A DNA stretch of 64,000 nt from Euclidia mi. Taxonomy: Eukaryota > Arthropoda > Insecta > Lepidoptera > Erebidae. Both the position numbers and the translations under genes were made by a program. The notes beneath the pieces were generated by a model. The model was given only the letters and a program-made list of their open reading frames with translations. It had not been told where the DNA came from and did no database searches. The stretch lies in NCBI GenBank assembly GCA_944739405.2, contig OX123186.2, positions 10,314,995 to 10,378,994 of the forward strand, written 5' to 3'. Position 1 is the stretch's first letter. Each line of letters opens with the position of its first letter. Below, piece after piece: positions 1-11,081 of this stretch.

Positions 1-914
1 ACAATAAAACGTGTCTGTCAAAAGCACAATTCAAACAAGCCATATTCAATCGGAAATTGCTCACAAACCCATTCAGTACATAGAACAACAATATAAACAA
101 TAAAATAAAGAAAACGTCGCAACAACTAACCTCTGGGTTTGTTTTTGACACAAAAGGGAAAGCCGGGAGGTACGGATCGTAAAGTTGTCAGGGACACGCC
201 GCAGTAAATATCGGGCCGGGTTATGAGCACACCCGTTATAGTTTGTGAATACATGCGTTATTGGTTTAGAATGCGAGTGATGTAAGTGTTAATGTGGACG
301 TCATCAGCTTTCCAGCTTTAAAGTTAGAGTTTTTTGTACATACATACTGAAAAAAAAGAACAATAAAGTTAAACAAAGAACTAAAAAAACGCGACACAAG
401 CTTAGATAAATTAATATTTAAGATTCGCAACGGAAAATATCACAAAATTTAACCTAAAATTTGTTTACAGATTTAATGCAATTCAGTATTCTGAAAATCA
501 AATCAGTAACCTGATTATTGTCATTTAATATGGTATTTGAGTTATTTATTTTCATATCATAAATGAGAAATAGAATATTACCTATATAAACAGTATGTAC
601 TAACTTTCATATAGGGCCAGATAGCAGCAGTTCAATGTTAGTTATCAATTCGACTAAAAGGACTAGACAGGTATGTGATGTCGGTAGCATAGTAATCGCA
701 ACAAATAATTATTTTCCAAGAAAGGTATAAACATGCGTCTCTTAAGCTTTATAAGCTTGTTATTTATTTAATCGTTTATAATTTGTACTCGCTATTTTAC
801 ACATTTGCTCTAATTCACATCCTGCTTAACAACCTTTTGCAGTCCACTTATTTTTTTCCTAATTTGCTTCATATTCACGTAACACTATGAGTCAATGGAG
901 GATTTGGCCTACTA

Positions 915-952
<38 letters not shown>

Positions 953-1393
953 TATAGCTGGCCACTGGTGTTAATTATAGTAAGAGTAACAATCAAACAT
1001 TTTTTAACAACACAAATATCCTATTAAAAGTAATGACAACTTAATTTACAGAACTCACCGTACAGAGAACATGGAGCAAGGCAGTTTATTTTATAGCCTT
1101 TTAACACGTGTGCAAAATGATCACTAAAAGCGCGCTGGGCGATAATATTTTGATTATATTAGTATTTTTATATTGTGCCGCCTACTTTGTAACTGTGTAG
1201 TTGGATACTAAATATCATTTAAAGTTTTTTTCACCTAGTTGAAAATGTGTTGGTAATACAATGTAGGGCTGCTAGTAACATCATGATAATTATTTTTGTA
1301 TTGTGCCCGTTTTTGCTGATCCATGTTAAACGCAATCAACACTTATTCTCTACAACCCGTTTCGAGTGCTTTATTAATGCAGTATACATCTAA
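1..1393. other. AT-rich stretch without a recognisable gene
   Basis: No convincing host ORF is visible. The first ~83 bases on the plus strand read as a short tail ending FNRKLLTNPFST and a stop, followed by an AATAAA-containing AT-rich segment. This resembles the C-terminal end of a CR1/Jockey-type LINE ORF that begins before the window, but it is too short to classify. The rest is AT-rich with stops in all frames, plus an (AT)n run. Confidence 0.4.
918..950. repeat. (TA)n microsatellite
   Basis: An uninterrupted TA dinucleotide run of about 33 bases, visible directly. Confidence 0.95.
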
Positions 1394-1598
1394 TCTTATA
1401 CTAATATCATAAAGCTGAAGAGTTCGTTTGTTTGTTTGGTTGAACGCGCTAATCTCAGGAACTACCGGTCCGATTTGAAAAATTCTTTCAGTGTTAGATA
1501 GGTCATCTATCGAGGAGGCTATATAACATCACGCTATGAGCCACGGGAGCGGAGCAGTAGTCTTAAATAACGCGGGTGTAACCACGGGCATCAGCTAG
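1394..1598 (+). mobile_element. Non-autonomous Helitron-like element
   Basis: A ~205-bp repeat beginning TCTTATACTAATATCATAAAG and ending CAGCTAG. It is flanked by A on the left and T on the right, as expected for Helitron insertion between A and T (5' TC, 3' CTRR). The internal phrases TTGTTTGTTTGGTTGAACGC and GGAACTACCGGTCCGATTTG are familiar from a very abundant lepidopteran short repeat. It carries no ORF. The Helitron class is inferred from the ends. Confidence 0.65.
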
Positions 1599-1913
1599 TT
1601 TTAGATAATAGCATAGCTTTTTCAATTTAAAAAAATACTAAAGTTGAAGTGTAAAAGAAATGGACTACAACCTACACATAGTATTGGTTCTAAATAAATT
1701 TAAAAAAAAACACATTTCTTTTTATAAAGTTATGTCGACGATGTGTATTACAGACAAATATTTTCCAGGCAACGTGTTTGCGCATCTATCATAAATTGTC
1801 ACAAGTAGCTTTATAAAACATATCCAAGTGTATTACTTATTAATCACTTACCTACACCTTATTGTAATTTTTTTTACCTTCAACGATTTCTCACATTATC
1901 TTAATATATAAAA

Positions 1914-2105
1914 TCCTTGCGTTACTGACTGACTGACAGACACGCTACAGCCGAAACTATTGGGCGGAGGAAGCTGAAATTTGGCATGTATGTTCCTTGG
2001 GGACCGTAGGGGTGCACTAAGAAGGGATTTCCCGAAATTCCCACGGGATCCGCCAAAACGGGTAAATTTAAAAAAAATGCAGGCGTAGCTGCTGGCGTCC
2101 TCTAG
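1914..2105 (+). mobile_element. Non-autonomous Helitron-like element, TCCTTGCGTTACTGAC family
   Basis: Starts TCCTTGCGTTACTGACTGAC after A and ends GGCGTCCTCTAG before T. Related copies occur at 8506-8685 (minus), 41793-41899 (plus, deleted) and 55937-56128 (minus). No coding capacity. The end structure fits a non-autonomous Helitron. Confidence 0.65.
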
Positions 2106-3008
2106 TATATTATATGTATACAGCTGAATTTCTCGACTAGTTTTATATAGAGTAGAGCAGTACTGTTAGCTATTTATGTAGCCCTTGTGTTGTATCGCTG
2201 TTGCAATTTTCCCGCGGAGTTAACCAGCGAAGTTGTCAGGTGATACCGGGGGAACACTTAGTGGAGCTATCAATCTTAAACTCGAGCCCATTGGGCTGTG
2301 AAGGCAAGTTGTGGACAAAATAATATAATATTATGTTTAGTTATACTTCACAAATTCTTTTTAAGTAATACTTTGTACTTTTAAATTGTAAATACTTGCC
2401 AATTAAATTAGGAATTGGCTAATTCGATCAGCTATAATTTTACGAAACATTGACGTATAGCAGTTAGATATTAAGTGCAATGGAATGAAATAACGAGAGA
2501 ACTTTTTATGTGTATTTGTCCTTATGCTTGCATACTTACTAACGTTGTACCTATTTAGAAAAGTGCAGCAATTAATTTGCAGTGGAAATATAATTTCACA
2601 TTCATTTTGGTGCTTTACTTAAATTTTGAAAAATATTAGTGTGCAAACTTACTTCACGGAAAAGAAACGTGTTCCTGTTTAATTTGTTCACTAAACAATA
2701 GTAGTTTAAAATCATTAAGATTACACGACATAAAATACATTTTATTCATACATAAATTGAGCGCTATATAAAAAAAGAGATAGCAGTACCTCTAGTGTCA
2801 GTGATCCTTTACTTATGTATTATTTACACAATAAAAAACACGATACGTGCCAAAATACCAGACATTATCAAACAAAAACTTTTTGTCCACATTATCAAAT
2901 CCAGCTCCCTATGCAGCGACATGAGGTGGATGCTAGCCCCCAAAGAGCGACTCCGTATCATTGCACCTCACATGTTTGTATGTTCTTCGCTAAAGTAATA
3001 ACAATTAA
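2106..3008. other. No gene seen
   Basis: AT-rich DNA with only short chance ORFs (for example two overlapping ones around 2795-3057 that run into the LINE tail). A moderately GC-rich patch at 2180-2310 has no recognisable homology. Confidence 0.5.
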
Positions 3009-3032
3009 ATACATACATACATACATATATAC

Positions 3033-4582
3033 TCACGCCTGTTTCCCGGAGGGGTAGGCAACGACTACGGAGCGCCATTTGCAACGATCTTGACATATCT
3101 CTCTTGCTTCATTCACTCCCATCAGTTTCCTCATGCATGCTCTTCTGTTCAGGGTGCTTCTAACCTGTCCTGTTTTTAGGATGTCTCCAATCTGGTCAGA
3201 GAACGTCCGCCTAGGTCTTCCCTTTCGTCCTGTCCCTTCCACACTTGCCTTATATATCTGCTTGGTCAGTCTTTCGTCATCCATCCTCTCCACGTGTCCA
3301 AACCATCTTAGCATACCTTTCTCGATGCTTGTCACTACATCTTCTTTTACCCCACAACACGCTCTTATCACACAATTCTTTACTCTGTCAGTCAAAGAAA
3401 CACCACACATACTTCGCAGTGCTCTCATTTCTACAGCATTTATTCTACTTTCATGACTCTTCTGCCATACCCAACTATCACTACCGTACATAAGTGTAGG
3501 CACTAACACCCCTCTATGCACAGCCAAACGTGCCCTTTTGGACACGTTTTGGCTATTCACAAACGCCTTCAGAGCTCCATTCAATCTATTACCTGCATTA
3601 ACTCTTCTTTCAATATCTTCTTCATTCTTACCATCTCTTGTAAACAACGTAACTAAGTATACAAACTCATTCACTTGCTCTACTCGTTGTCAATCGTTCA
3701 AAACATTACAAGCCGTAACACATTCCTCCGTTTCAAAAACCAGAACTTTGGTTTTACTTACATTTACTTTTATTCCTTTCCTCTGTAACGCACCATGCAT
3801 GATTGTTACCATCTCCTGCAACTCCTCCGCTGAAGACGCAAGTATAACCTGATCATCAGCATAAAGGAGGCATTTGACAAATAACTCATTCATCCTTAAT
3901 CCACAGTCACTATTTTTCAAATCTTGCAAACAACTGTCCATGAAGAGGTTGAACAGCCACGGCGACGCTACACATCCCTGTCTAACACCTGTCTCGATGG
4001 TAAACCAATCCGTGTACGACCCATTTATCCTCACACAAGCTCTAGAATCTTCATAAAGGGATTTCAGAGCTCGTATGAGGCTGCTGTTCACCCCATACAT
4101 CGACAGTACCGACCACATTTCATTCCTCACCACTTTATCGTAAGCCTTTTCTAGATCCACGAATGCGCAATAGACCTTTTGACCTTTGGTCAAGAATTTT
4201 TCGGCTATGCACCGCAATCCTGCTTGTACATCCCATATTTTCTTGTCGGTTACTTCCATAACTCTTTCAATCAGTACCTTCGCATACAATTTGCCAACAA
4301 TGCTGAGGGGCTAATGCCTCTATAGTTCTTGCAGTCTTGTTGCGAGCCTTTTCCCTTATAAAGAGGCACAACCACCGCTGTGGTCCAGTCATCAGGTACT
4401 CGGCCGGTGCTCCAGCACAAGTTAAATAAGCGCTGCAGCTGACCAACTATGATGCCCTGTCCAGCCTTCAGCATTTCAACTGTAATCCTATCATATTCTG
4501 CAGCCTTACCTAATTTCATACTTCCCAACGCCTTCACAATCTCATCCACACCAATATCGCTTTCATCATTGCTATTAGGCAT
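3033..4582 (-). pseudogene. Reverse transcriptase part of RTE-type LINE (broken)
   Basis: Would copy LINE RNA into DNA at a nicked target. Reading leftwards, 4271-4582 holds the N-terminal RT fingers (SMKLGKAAEYDRITVEMLK, then NYRGIS). After a frameshift near 4280, 3690-4289 holds the palm: AFVDLEKAYD, GVRQGCVASPWLFNLFMD and the catalytic CLLYADDQVILASS. An in-frame TGA at 3690-3692 separates this from 3033-3674, the C-terminal domain (RLAVHRGVLVPTLMYGS, GMLRWFGHVERM), which ends in AYPSGKQA. The YADD box is intact, so decay is from stops and frameshifts, not loss of the active site. The C-terminal codons are shared with SINE tails elsewhere in the window. Confidence 0.85.
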
Positions 4583-5333
4583 AGGGCAGCTAAAACGATC
4601 CTACTGCCTTTGGAACGAGCCCAAAGAGCTATTTTAAAGGTAGCAACCCTTCGCCCTTTCATTTTTCCCACTTATGAGTTATATCAGTCCACCGGAGTTC
4701 TAACTGTGCGCCAATTATTCATTCTACGCACCATACTAAAACAACACACCCTTCTTCCTTATACACCAATCCCATCAGGCAAAAGACGGAAAGATCGAGT
4801 CTGCATCAAACCTCGAGCTAAACATGTTTATGTAAATAGATTCTTTGCTTTCCTCGGACCTTTCCTATATAATAAATTAAATAAAACCTTAGATTTATAT
4901 AGCATAAGTTATAAGCAGAGTCACCTTATTGTTACAAAACACCTAATGACAATGACCTACTCTGATACAGAGAATTTGCTTACAGTTATAAAATAGTGTG
5001 TAAGTACCTACTCTAAGTTAGAATAAATCATAATTAAGTCTATTTCCTATTACATATTAGCAGTTCATGATTATTTTGTAAAAGCATAGCCCTATATTAT
5101 TATAATTTACAATTTTTCCTGAAACACAGGTGTTACAGCCTAGTTCAGGTAAACATTAAAATAGCTATATTTACCAAATATAATAATAATAAAATATAAA
5201 ATATAATATAATAATAATAAATAAATAATAATATACTTAATCATAAAAGTTTATTATTTTTAATGTAATACTTTCCTATGTAACATGTGACGTTTATTTT
5301 ATTGAATAAAGTTTATTATTATTATTATTATTA
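4578..5333 (+). mobile_element. 5'-truncated CR1/Jockey-like LINE fragment nested in the RTE LINE
   Basis: A plus-strand insertion that splits the minus-strand RTE LINE between the codons for DEMNG and NSNDES. It carries the 3' end of a LINE ORF, an AT-rich 3' region and an AATAAAGTT(TTA)n tail at 5305-5333. Because the tail and the flank share ATTA-type sequence, the target duplication cannot be read unambiguously. Being nested, it is younger than the host LINE. Confidence 0.75.
4610..4996 (+). pseudogene. C-terminal end of a CR1/Jockey-type reverse transcriptase
   Basis: About 128 codons starting inside the RT C-terminal domain. ERAQRAILKVAT, FPTYELY and VLTVRQLFI form the post-palm region typical of CR1/Jockey-group LINE proteins, and the frame extends a few codons upstream (AKTILLPL) to the truncation point. 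There is no catalytic motif, so this is a dead fragment. The exact clade (CR1, Daphne, Rex1 or similar) cannot be fixed from this short piece. Confidence 0.65.
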
Positions 5334-6849
5334 CCATTCATTTCGTCGATCGATGTCTCTATCGCCGTTCTTTCAAATAGACCTTCAAAATACTCCTTCC
5401 ATCTCTTCAGCACGCATGATTCACCATTCAGTATCTTTCCATTCTTGTCTCTGATTGACGTGTATTCTGAGGATTGAGTTCTTCCTCGAACTGCACGAAC
5501 GGATTTCCAGAAAAACTTAATGTTTCTCCGGCAATCTTCAGATAGTCTGCTATCAAACTCATCTTTCTTTTCCTCTTTTTTCCTTTTAACAATTTCTTTC
5601 ACAATTATTTTTGACCTAACAAACTCCTTTCTTGCTTCATCTATGTCATCACTCGTTGCATTTCCCATTCTTTCATTTGCTCTGGCAGCCAACCAATCTA
5701 ACCAAGCTTTTTTCTTCTCTGACACTGCTGATTGTACATCCTTGTCCCACCATGTATTCTTAACCTTTCGTATTTTCCTTCTCTTGATCACACCACATAC
5801 TTCAGACGCTACACATACTATCTCTTCTTTAAAAGATTGCCATAATTCTTCCATATCATTTATGCCATCGAACCTCTCAAATCTTGCTATCAATCTTCGC
5901 TTATACTCATCTTTCACATTTTTTTCTTGCAGATTTTCTACTTTTATTCTTTCTAGGACCCTATTTTCATTATGTTCTCGGTGTCGCCTTTAAAGAGTCC
6001 ACTTATCCGGCTCATCACCAAGAAGTAGTCTGTGTGGATGCCGATCCCTCGATACACCCTTGTATCTAACACATTCTTTCTCAAACGTTCATCTACAATT
6101 ACAAAATCAATCATACTTCTTCTAATTTTCTTAGCCTCACGCGTATACATGTGTATCTTTTTGTGATCAAACAAGGTGTTTGTCACACAAAGGCTCTACT
6201 CTAAACAAACCTCAAGCAAAACTTTTCCATTTTCATTCACACTCTCATCACCAAATCCACCTAAAACCCTTTCAAATCCATCTCGTTTTACTCCCACCCA
6301 TCCATTGAAATCACCTAACAAGATCAATCTTTCGTTCTCCTTACATTTCCTCAAAAACGCTCTTAAGTTCTCCCAAAATTCCTGCCTTTCGTCTTGTTCT
6401 TGCTGTGACATACCCGCTACTATATTGACCGGGGCGTAAACCCCTACAATAAAGAGACTAGTAAGTCCTACTTTCATTCTCATCCACAATAGTCTAGCAT
6501 TTACAGATTCATATTCCTTAACGCACTCATTCAATCGCGCAGACAGTATTAAACCAACTCCCTTGCAGGCTCTGGTGGTACTGTCTACCCCAGACCAATA
6601 AGCCGTGTAGCTGTCATGCTTGGTGGGGCCACAACCTTTCCTTTTTGTCTCATTCACACATAGAACATCAACCTTTCTATCATCCATCATCTGGCATACT
6701 TCATTCAATTTACCATACATTCCTCCTCCAACGTTTAATGTTGCTAACCGGCTTTCCGTAGGCCGCTTTTCGCCCTCGCGGGAAACGAGACGTGATGGGT
6801 TGCGAACCGCGTCGCCGCCGTCTGGAGAAATATTATTTTCAGTTCTCAT
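5334..6849 (-). pseudogene. AP endonuclease and linker part of RTE-type LINE (broken)
   Basis: The target-nicking domain of the same LINE. 6196-6849 carries ESRLATLNVGGGM, DVLCVNETKR and the hallmark LLGDFNGWVG. An in-frame TAG (6196-6198) interrupts it; the domain resumes at 5953-6186 with IDFVIVDERLRKN and IHTDYFLVMSR, where family members normally have SDH, so the catalytic His is replaced by Tyr. A frameshift near 5940 leads to 5334-5917, the lysine-rich linker before RT (YKRRLIARFERFDG, WWDKDVQSAV, LKRWKEYFEGLF). Family knowledge: APE-type endonucleases nick DNA for target-primed reverse transcription. Confidence 0.8.
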
Positions 6850-7055
6850 AGCGTTCCCACGAGCATTAGGGATTAAAAATGTCCGTCCCCGCAGAGCCCT
6901 TTACGGGGATAAGGTGGAATCCCAGCTGTGCCCTGTGACCACCAACACATGCACCCTCCGTTTGCGAACAGCTTGCCCTCCGGCCATGAATCCCTCGGCA
7001 CGGGTCGGTTGACACCTTGGATTGGGGTTTGTTTTCGGGTATGCTCCCTGAATGT

Positions 7056-7206
7056 TGGTTTTATTTCGGAGTTTTCCTTCTCCTAGACGGGTTGCCATCC
7101 AAAGCTGACGAGGCCCATCCCCCCAAAGAGAGTGGTTTAATTTCGGCGTTTTCCTTCTCCTAGACGGGTTGCCATCCAAGGCTTACGAGGCCCATCCCCC
7201 CGAACA
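7056..7206 (-). repeat. Two tandem ~77-bp units at the LINE 5' end
   Basis: Units beginning TGGTTTTATTTCGG (7056) and TGGTTTAATTTCGG (7133) both contain CCTTCTCCTAGACGGGTTGC and AGGCCCATCCCCCC. They sit at the 5' end of the RTE-type LINE and probably correspond to its 5' UTR or promoter repeats. Confidence 0.75.
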
Positions 7207-7754
7207 ATTAAATAGTTCCTTTGTACTCAAGTTTAAATTGAAACTGTCGATTACATTATTATAGTTATCAGAAACTACTAACGGGTTCACTTCGTATAAG
7301 ATCTTAAGCTTATGAGTACGTTATTTGATTGTGTTGTTTTGGCTCCTTCATTATTATAATAGCAAAGACTTAAACATTCAAAAACATGCGCATATCGCCC
7401 ATGGCCTCTAAGGTAAACTTTTGAAATTGCTCAAATATAATTGAGTTTTATGAATAAGTGCGTAAAATACAACGGACGATCGGCAAAAGAGCAATGGTAA
7501 AAAAAACTGTAATCACATTCAAAATCGTTGCAAATTTCTGGAAGAATCATTCCTTTTGAGGAAGATGACTAAACAAATCCAATTGTGAAAAAGAGAGATA
7601 GAGATATAGTTTAGAATAATTTACGTTCTATTTTAGATTTCAAGTAATCCAAATTCATGCAATTGAAGTTTCATCGCTTGAACATAACAGGAATTTCCTA
7701 TTGGTTGTGCGTGCTTAGAAGGCATCGATTAACCAGCTCTGTACTTAGGAGGTA
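7207..7754. other. No gene seen
   Basis: AT-rich sequence between the LINE and a tRNA-like SINE head, with no ORF or repeat I recognise. Confidence 0.5.
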
Positions 7755-7850
7755 ACTGCGCAGGTAGTGTAGTGGTTTATGAGATCGTCTCGCCGTTAAG
7801 GATTGGGTTGAGTATCGGGAGTTCGATCCCAATTCAAAACAATACTTTGT
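7755..7850 (+). repeat. tRNA-derived SINE-like fragment
   Basis: Contains a pol III A-box-like TAGTGTAGTGG and, about 50 bases on, a B-box-like GTTCGATCC, the spacing seen in tRNA-headed SINEs. The 200 bases downstream may be the SINE body but match nothing else here clearly. Not a functional tRNA gene: no complete cloverleaf is apparent. Confidence 0.45.
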
Positions 7851-8505
7851 GTGATTTATAAACAGTTGTTCCGAGGCTCGCTGTTCTTTATCTGTTGGTT
7901 AAAGGTAGTAGTTTGTATAGTTCCTCCGTGTCACAGGCATCATTCTCTTAGCGTTTCTCCACTTGCAGTCCATAGTTCGCTAACTAGAATAAACAGATCG
8001 ACTGCCTCTCCGACCTCCACAATCCAAAGGGGTTCAATATTCCATGGTTAAGCTTAGTAAAAAAAACCTAAACTTATTTGATAAGTAATACGTCTAGGAT
8101 AGGTCTTCAAATATTTTGTATCATAACCGTTATGTATCCTTTATATTGACACAACCATGTCTACATAAAGCCGCCGTCGCATAAGCGATCTAAATATCAC
8201 CAACCAAACACTCACCCAATATCTAAGATAGAAGAAAGTTCAAAGTAATTGGTTATATCATTCATCACGATCCATCTTCCACACAGAGTGGTTCGTGTTA
8301 CCGCTTAGCTAAATGCGATACATCGCTCGCTCTCTGTATTATGTCACTGTTTTTAACGTAATAACGTTTTCCTTTTAAGTGTTTCGGGGTATTGGGCTTT
8401 TAGGTTTCGAAGAAAATTGTAAAATTAGTTCCAATAATGAGCTTTAGGTTGTACCCGTGTATAAAGGTGATCAAGGCAGATAATTTAAACCTCTTTATTT
8501 TTGTA
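7851..8505. other. No gene seen
   Basis: No recognisable coding or repeat structure apart from a possible continuation of the SINE-like unit to about 8050. Confidence 0.4.
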
Positions 8506-8685
8506 CTAGACAATGCCCGCGTGCGTAACTACGCACGCACATTTTTTCAATATTTTCTGCTTCTACCCGATCCCGTTGGAATTTCGGGCAATCCCTTCTT
8601 AATGCACCCCTACGATTCTCAAAAAAAATCAGCCCAGTTGTTTTGGTTGCGCGTTGTCTGTCAGTCGGTCAGTAACGCAACAATT
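8506..8685 (-). mobile_element. Divergent Helitron-like element (same family as 1914-2105)
   Basis: Reverse-complement relative of the TCCTTGCG family. CTAG sits at the left end, with the shared phrases GGAATTTCGGGCAATCCCTT and TGTCAGTCGGTCAGTAACGC. The right terminus is degraded (CAA where GGA is expected), and the segment near the CTAG end differs from the other copies, suggesting a subfamily. Confidence 0.55.
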
Positions 8686-9494
8686 TTTACTATGCAGATT
8701 GATGAAGATAGATTGCAAGATCGCATACCGTCAAGAGCAAAAACTGCTTCCATTTTATATAATATATGCCGTAGCTCACAAATAATTTTACTTGCGTAAT
8801 ATTAACTTTATGTTTATAAACTTGAAATATTGCGCCCAACTAAGCTACTGTAACTGACTGATCCTTCAGATGGCCGCTCGCCTATTTCTAACGTATGGAT
8901 TTGACAGTCGGATATTACGTCACGGACGGTCGCTACCTCAGTTGACAGTTATGTTACCTACCTGTTGGAGAATGGCTTTAGACTTCGGCTTAGCGTGTCG
9001 AGGCTTAAGTTTGTATTTAGCGAGGCTACACACTTTAGAGGAAATAAACTTTCACCTCAGTGTTACAAAGCTTAAACTATTATGAAAACTTATTGAAACT
9101 ATTATGTTAAATATCGTCTAGTTAGGCGATAAAATTCAATATTCTCAGCGATATAACTAAGACACTGTACTGTAAACGTTTATCAAGGACTCGATGGAAT
9201 TAAAGACGGTCATAACTGAATACCAGACCAATTTTCTCCTCAGGTGTAAAAGTTCATTGTAAACCCGCATATGAATATGAAACCATGAGTATGTCGATAA
9301 TTTTTAATTTATTTAATGGGTATGTGGACTTCAAGTCAAGAGGGTGAAGCCATTCGCGGATGACGTTATTCAAATATGATTATCACGCAAAGGTAACTCA
9401 TCAATCAACCAAATAATATCGATTTGACTTATAGTAACGAGTATCTGTAAACAAATTATATTAACTTCTTGGGTTTACGCGAATGTTACACATT
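8686..9494. other. No confident gene
   Basis: Contains a 71-codon ORF at 8870-9085 with no recognisable motif, judged to be chance. The rest is AT-rich. Confidence 0.4.
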
Positions 9495-9697
9495 GAAATT
9501 AAACTACAGTTTATAGATTTTATCGCGATGTATTATTGGTTTCACTAAGTTATTACATTTGAAACGAGTGATCTAGATATTACATTTTTTATTTATTACC
9601 AGCCGACCGCGACGTTTCGAATTCTTTACAGGATTCATGTTCACGGCAGTCTGAGGTGATATTTGTCTTCTTCTTGAATTTATAAATTATCTCAAAG
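9495..9697. repeat. Left inverted repeat of the Penelope-like element
   Basis: Pairs with the reverse complement of 10505-10699 at high identity by eye, including the phrase GATGTATTATTGGTTTCACT against its partner and TGAATTTATAAATTATCTCAA at the inner end. Confidence 0.8.
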
Positions 9698-9715
9698 TTC
9701 CCGATCATTTTTCAA

Positions 9716-10494
9716 CTATTGGTGTTACTATTTACGCAGAATGAGCTCACATTGTCCTTAGGTCTTCTGGTGACTTTGTCCTTCTTGGGTTTCATTAGCC
9801 TTATGACAGGGTCCCAAGCTGGAGGAACATTCCAACCATCTTCCCTATTGAAATTAGGGTGCTTTTTAATTTCAATAGCCTCACGTATCATCCTTAGAAG
9901 AAAACGGTGTTCTTTTGCGAGTATCTGTGGTTCATCAAACCGCAGGTAGTGGTTGGGTCATTGTTCCACATGTTCACATACAGCAGACTTTGTTGAGCGT
10001 TTATGTTTTATGTCAGCTATATGTTGTCGAATGCCTATGCTTCTCTTGGTTTGCCCAATGTATGAGAGCCCACATTCACAGTCAATTTTGTAGACACCGG
10101 CCTCTTGCAAGGGTGACACTTGACTGTTGGTAATAATTGTCTTATCTTCGTTGGCGGCTTGTAGTAAGTTTTAATTGAAGCTCGCTTCAAGATGTCGCCA
10201 ATTTTGTCGGTCACGCCCTTGATGTATGGGAGGACAGCAAGCAGGTTGTCTTTCTACTGTGGCGGTTTTTTTCTTTCTTCTGCGATCTATGACAGTGGCG
10301 CGGCGCGGCGGTCGGAGCTTGTTCTCTTGCAGAACTTGCCTGACATGTTGAAGCTCAGCGTCCAGGTGTTTCTTGTCACAGATCCCTCGGGCTCTCTGAA
10401 AGAGAGACATTCCTACAGTAGCTAACTGTTTAGGATGGTGGTGAGATTCACCGTTTAAGTAGGTACATTATTTGTATGGGTCTTTTTCCTATAC
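9716..10494 (-). pseudogene. Penelope-like protein C-terminus with GIY-YIG endonuclease (broken)
   Basis: Reading leftwards: the RT tail (VYRKKTHTN, then HHHPKQLATVGMSLFQRA and LDAELQHVRQVL), then LPYIKGVTDKIGDILKR, the linker conserved in Penelope-like proteins. Next come the GIY-YIG signature (AGVYKIDCECG, LSYIGQTKRS), SAVCEHV and the C-terminal AKEHRFLLRMIREAIEI. These motifs lie in different frames and an in-frame TGA follows CEHVEQ, so the gene is dead. Family knowledge: GIY-YIG nicks target DNA for these telomerase-related retroelements. Domain order supports the call strongly; clade is not determined. Confidence 0.8.
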
Positions 10495-10504
10495 ACAGTA
10501 TATA

Positions 10505-10699
10505 CTTTGAGATAACTTATAAAATTCAAGAAAAAGACAAATATCACCTCAATCTGCCGTGCACATGAATCCTATAAAGAATTTGAAACGTCGGCTAGTA
10601 AAAAATTAAAAATGTAGTTTCTAGATCATTCGTTTCAAATGTAATAACTTAGTGAAACCAATACATCGCGATAAAATCCGTAAACTGTAGTTTAATTTC
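10505..10699. repeat. Right inverted repeat of the Penelope-like element
   Basis: Reverse-complement partner of 9495-9697. It directly abuts the truncated RT coding end, so element 3' UTR sequence has been placed in inverted orientation at the 5' side. Confidence 0.8.
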
Positions 10700-10770
10700 A
10701 AAATTATATTAAGTAAGAGATACTCGCAAACATTTATATTCTCTACAAGTTTATCAATATATAGTAAAAA

Positions 10771-11081
10771 GATAGCAGCGATAGTCCAGTGGAGAGACCG
10801 ACGCACGGACTGCTACGCAGAGGGTCTAGGGCTCGATTCCACGGCGCGCACCAGTGATTTTTCGTAGTTATGTTCGTATTAAATTTTGTTAACTATCGCT
10901 TGCTAAACGGTGAAGAAAAACATCGTAAGGAAACCCGCATATCTGAGAATTCTCCATAATGTTCTCGAAAGACATGTGAAGTCTGCCAACCCGCACTTGG
11001 CCAACGTGGTGGACTATGGCTTTACCCATCTCATAGTGAGAAGAGGCCCGTGCCCAGCAGTGGGACAGTGATGATGATGAA
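10771..11081 (+). mobile_element. tRNA-headed SINE with (GATGAT)n tail
   Basis: The head has an A-box-like ATAGTCCAGTGGAGAG and B-box GGCTCGATTCC. The body includes ATCGCTTGCTAAACGG and GTTCTCGAAAGACATGTG. The tail GAGGCCCGTGCCCAGCAGTG and ATGATGATGA resembles the 3' end of the RTE LINE at 61259. The SINE split by element C is a second copy. Confidence 0.85.

Larger units (their letters stand above)
3009..7206 (-). mobile_element. RTE-type non-LTR retrotransposon (LINE), near full length, decayed
   Basis: A minus-strand LINE running from a 5' region with a 77-bp tandem repeat (right end) through AP endonuclease and reverse transcriptase to a (GTAT)n tail at 3009-3027 (left end). Without the nested insertion it is about 3.4 kb, a normal length for RTE-clade elements. 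The ORF ends only about 10 bases before the simple-repeat tail, also an RTE trait. The reading frame is broken by at least two in-frame stops and two frameshifts, and by another LINE at 4578-5333. Clade assignment rests on the protein motifs and the tail structure; a related clade is possible. Confidence 0.8.
9495..10699 (-). mobile_element. Penelope-like element relic flanked by long inverted repeats
   Basis: A ~0.8-kb minus-strand coding relic with a GIY-YIG nuclease domain lies between two inverted copies of a ~200-bp sequence (9495-9697 and 10505-10699). These share, in inverse order, TTTAGTTTAATTTC-type, TACATCGCGATAAAA-type and GAAACGTCG-type segments. Penelope-like elements are known for truncated, partly inverted copies. 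The reverse transcriptase core is missing: coding begins at VYRKKTHTN, near the end of RT. Confidence 0.75.

Noticed and set aside
10771..10860. Possible tRNA genes at SINE heads (also 7755, 25284, 28300, 45085)
   Set aside because: A and B boxes are present, but no complete cloverleaf, and each continues into a SINE body with a LINE-type or poly(A) tail.
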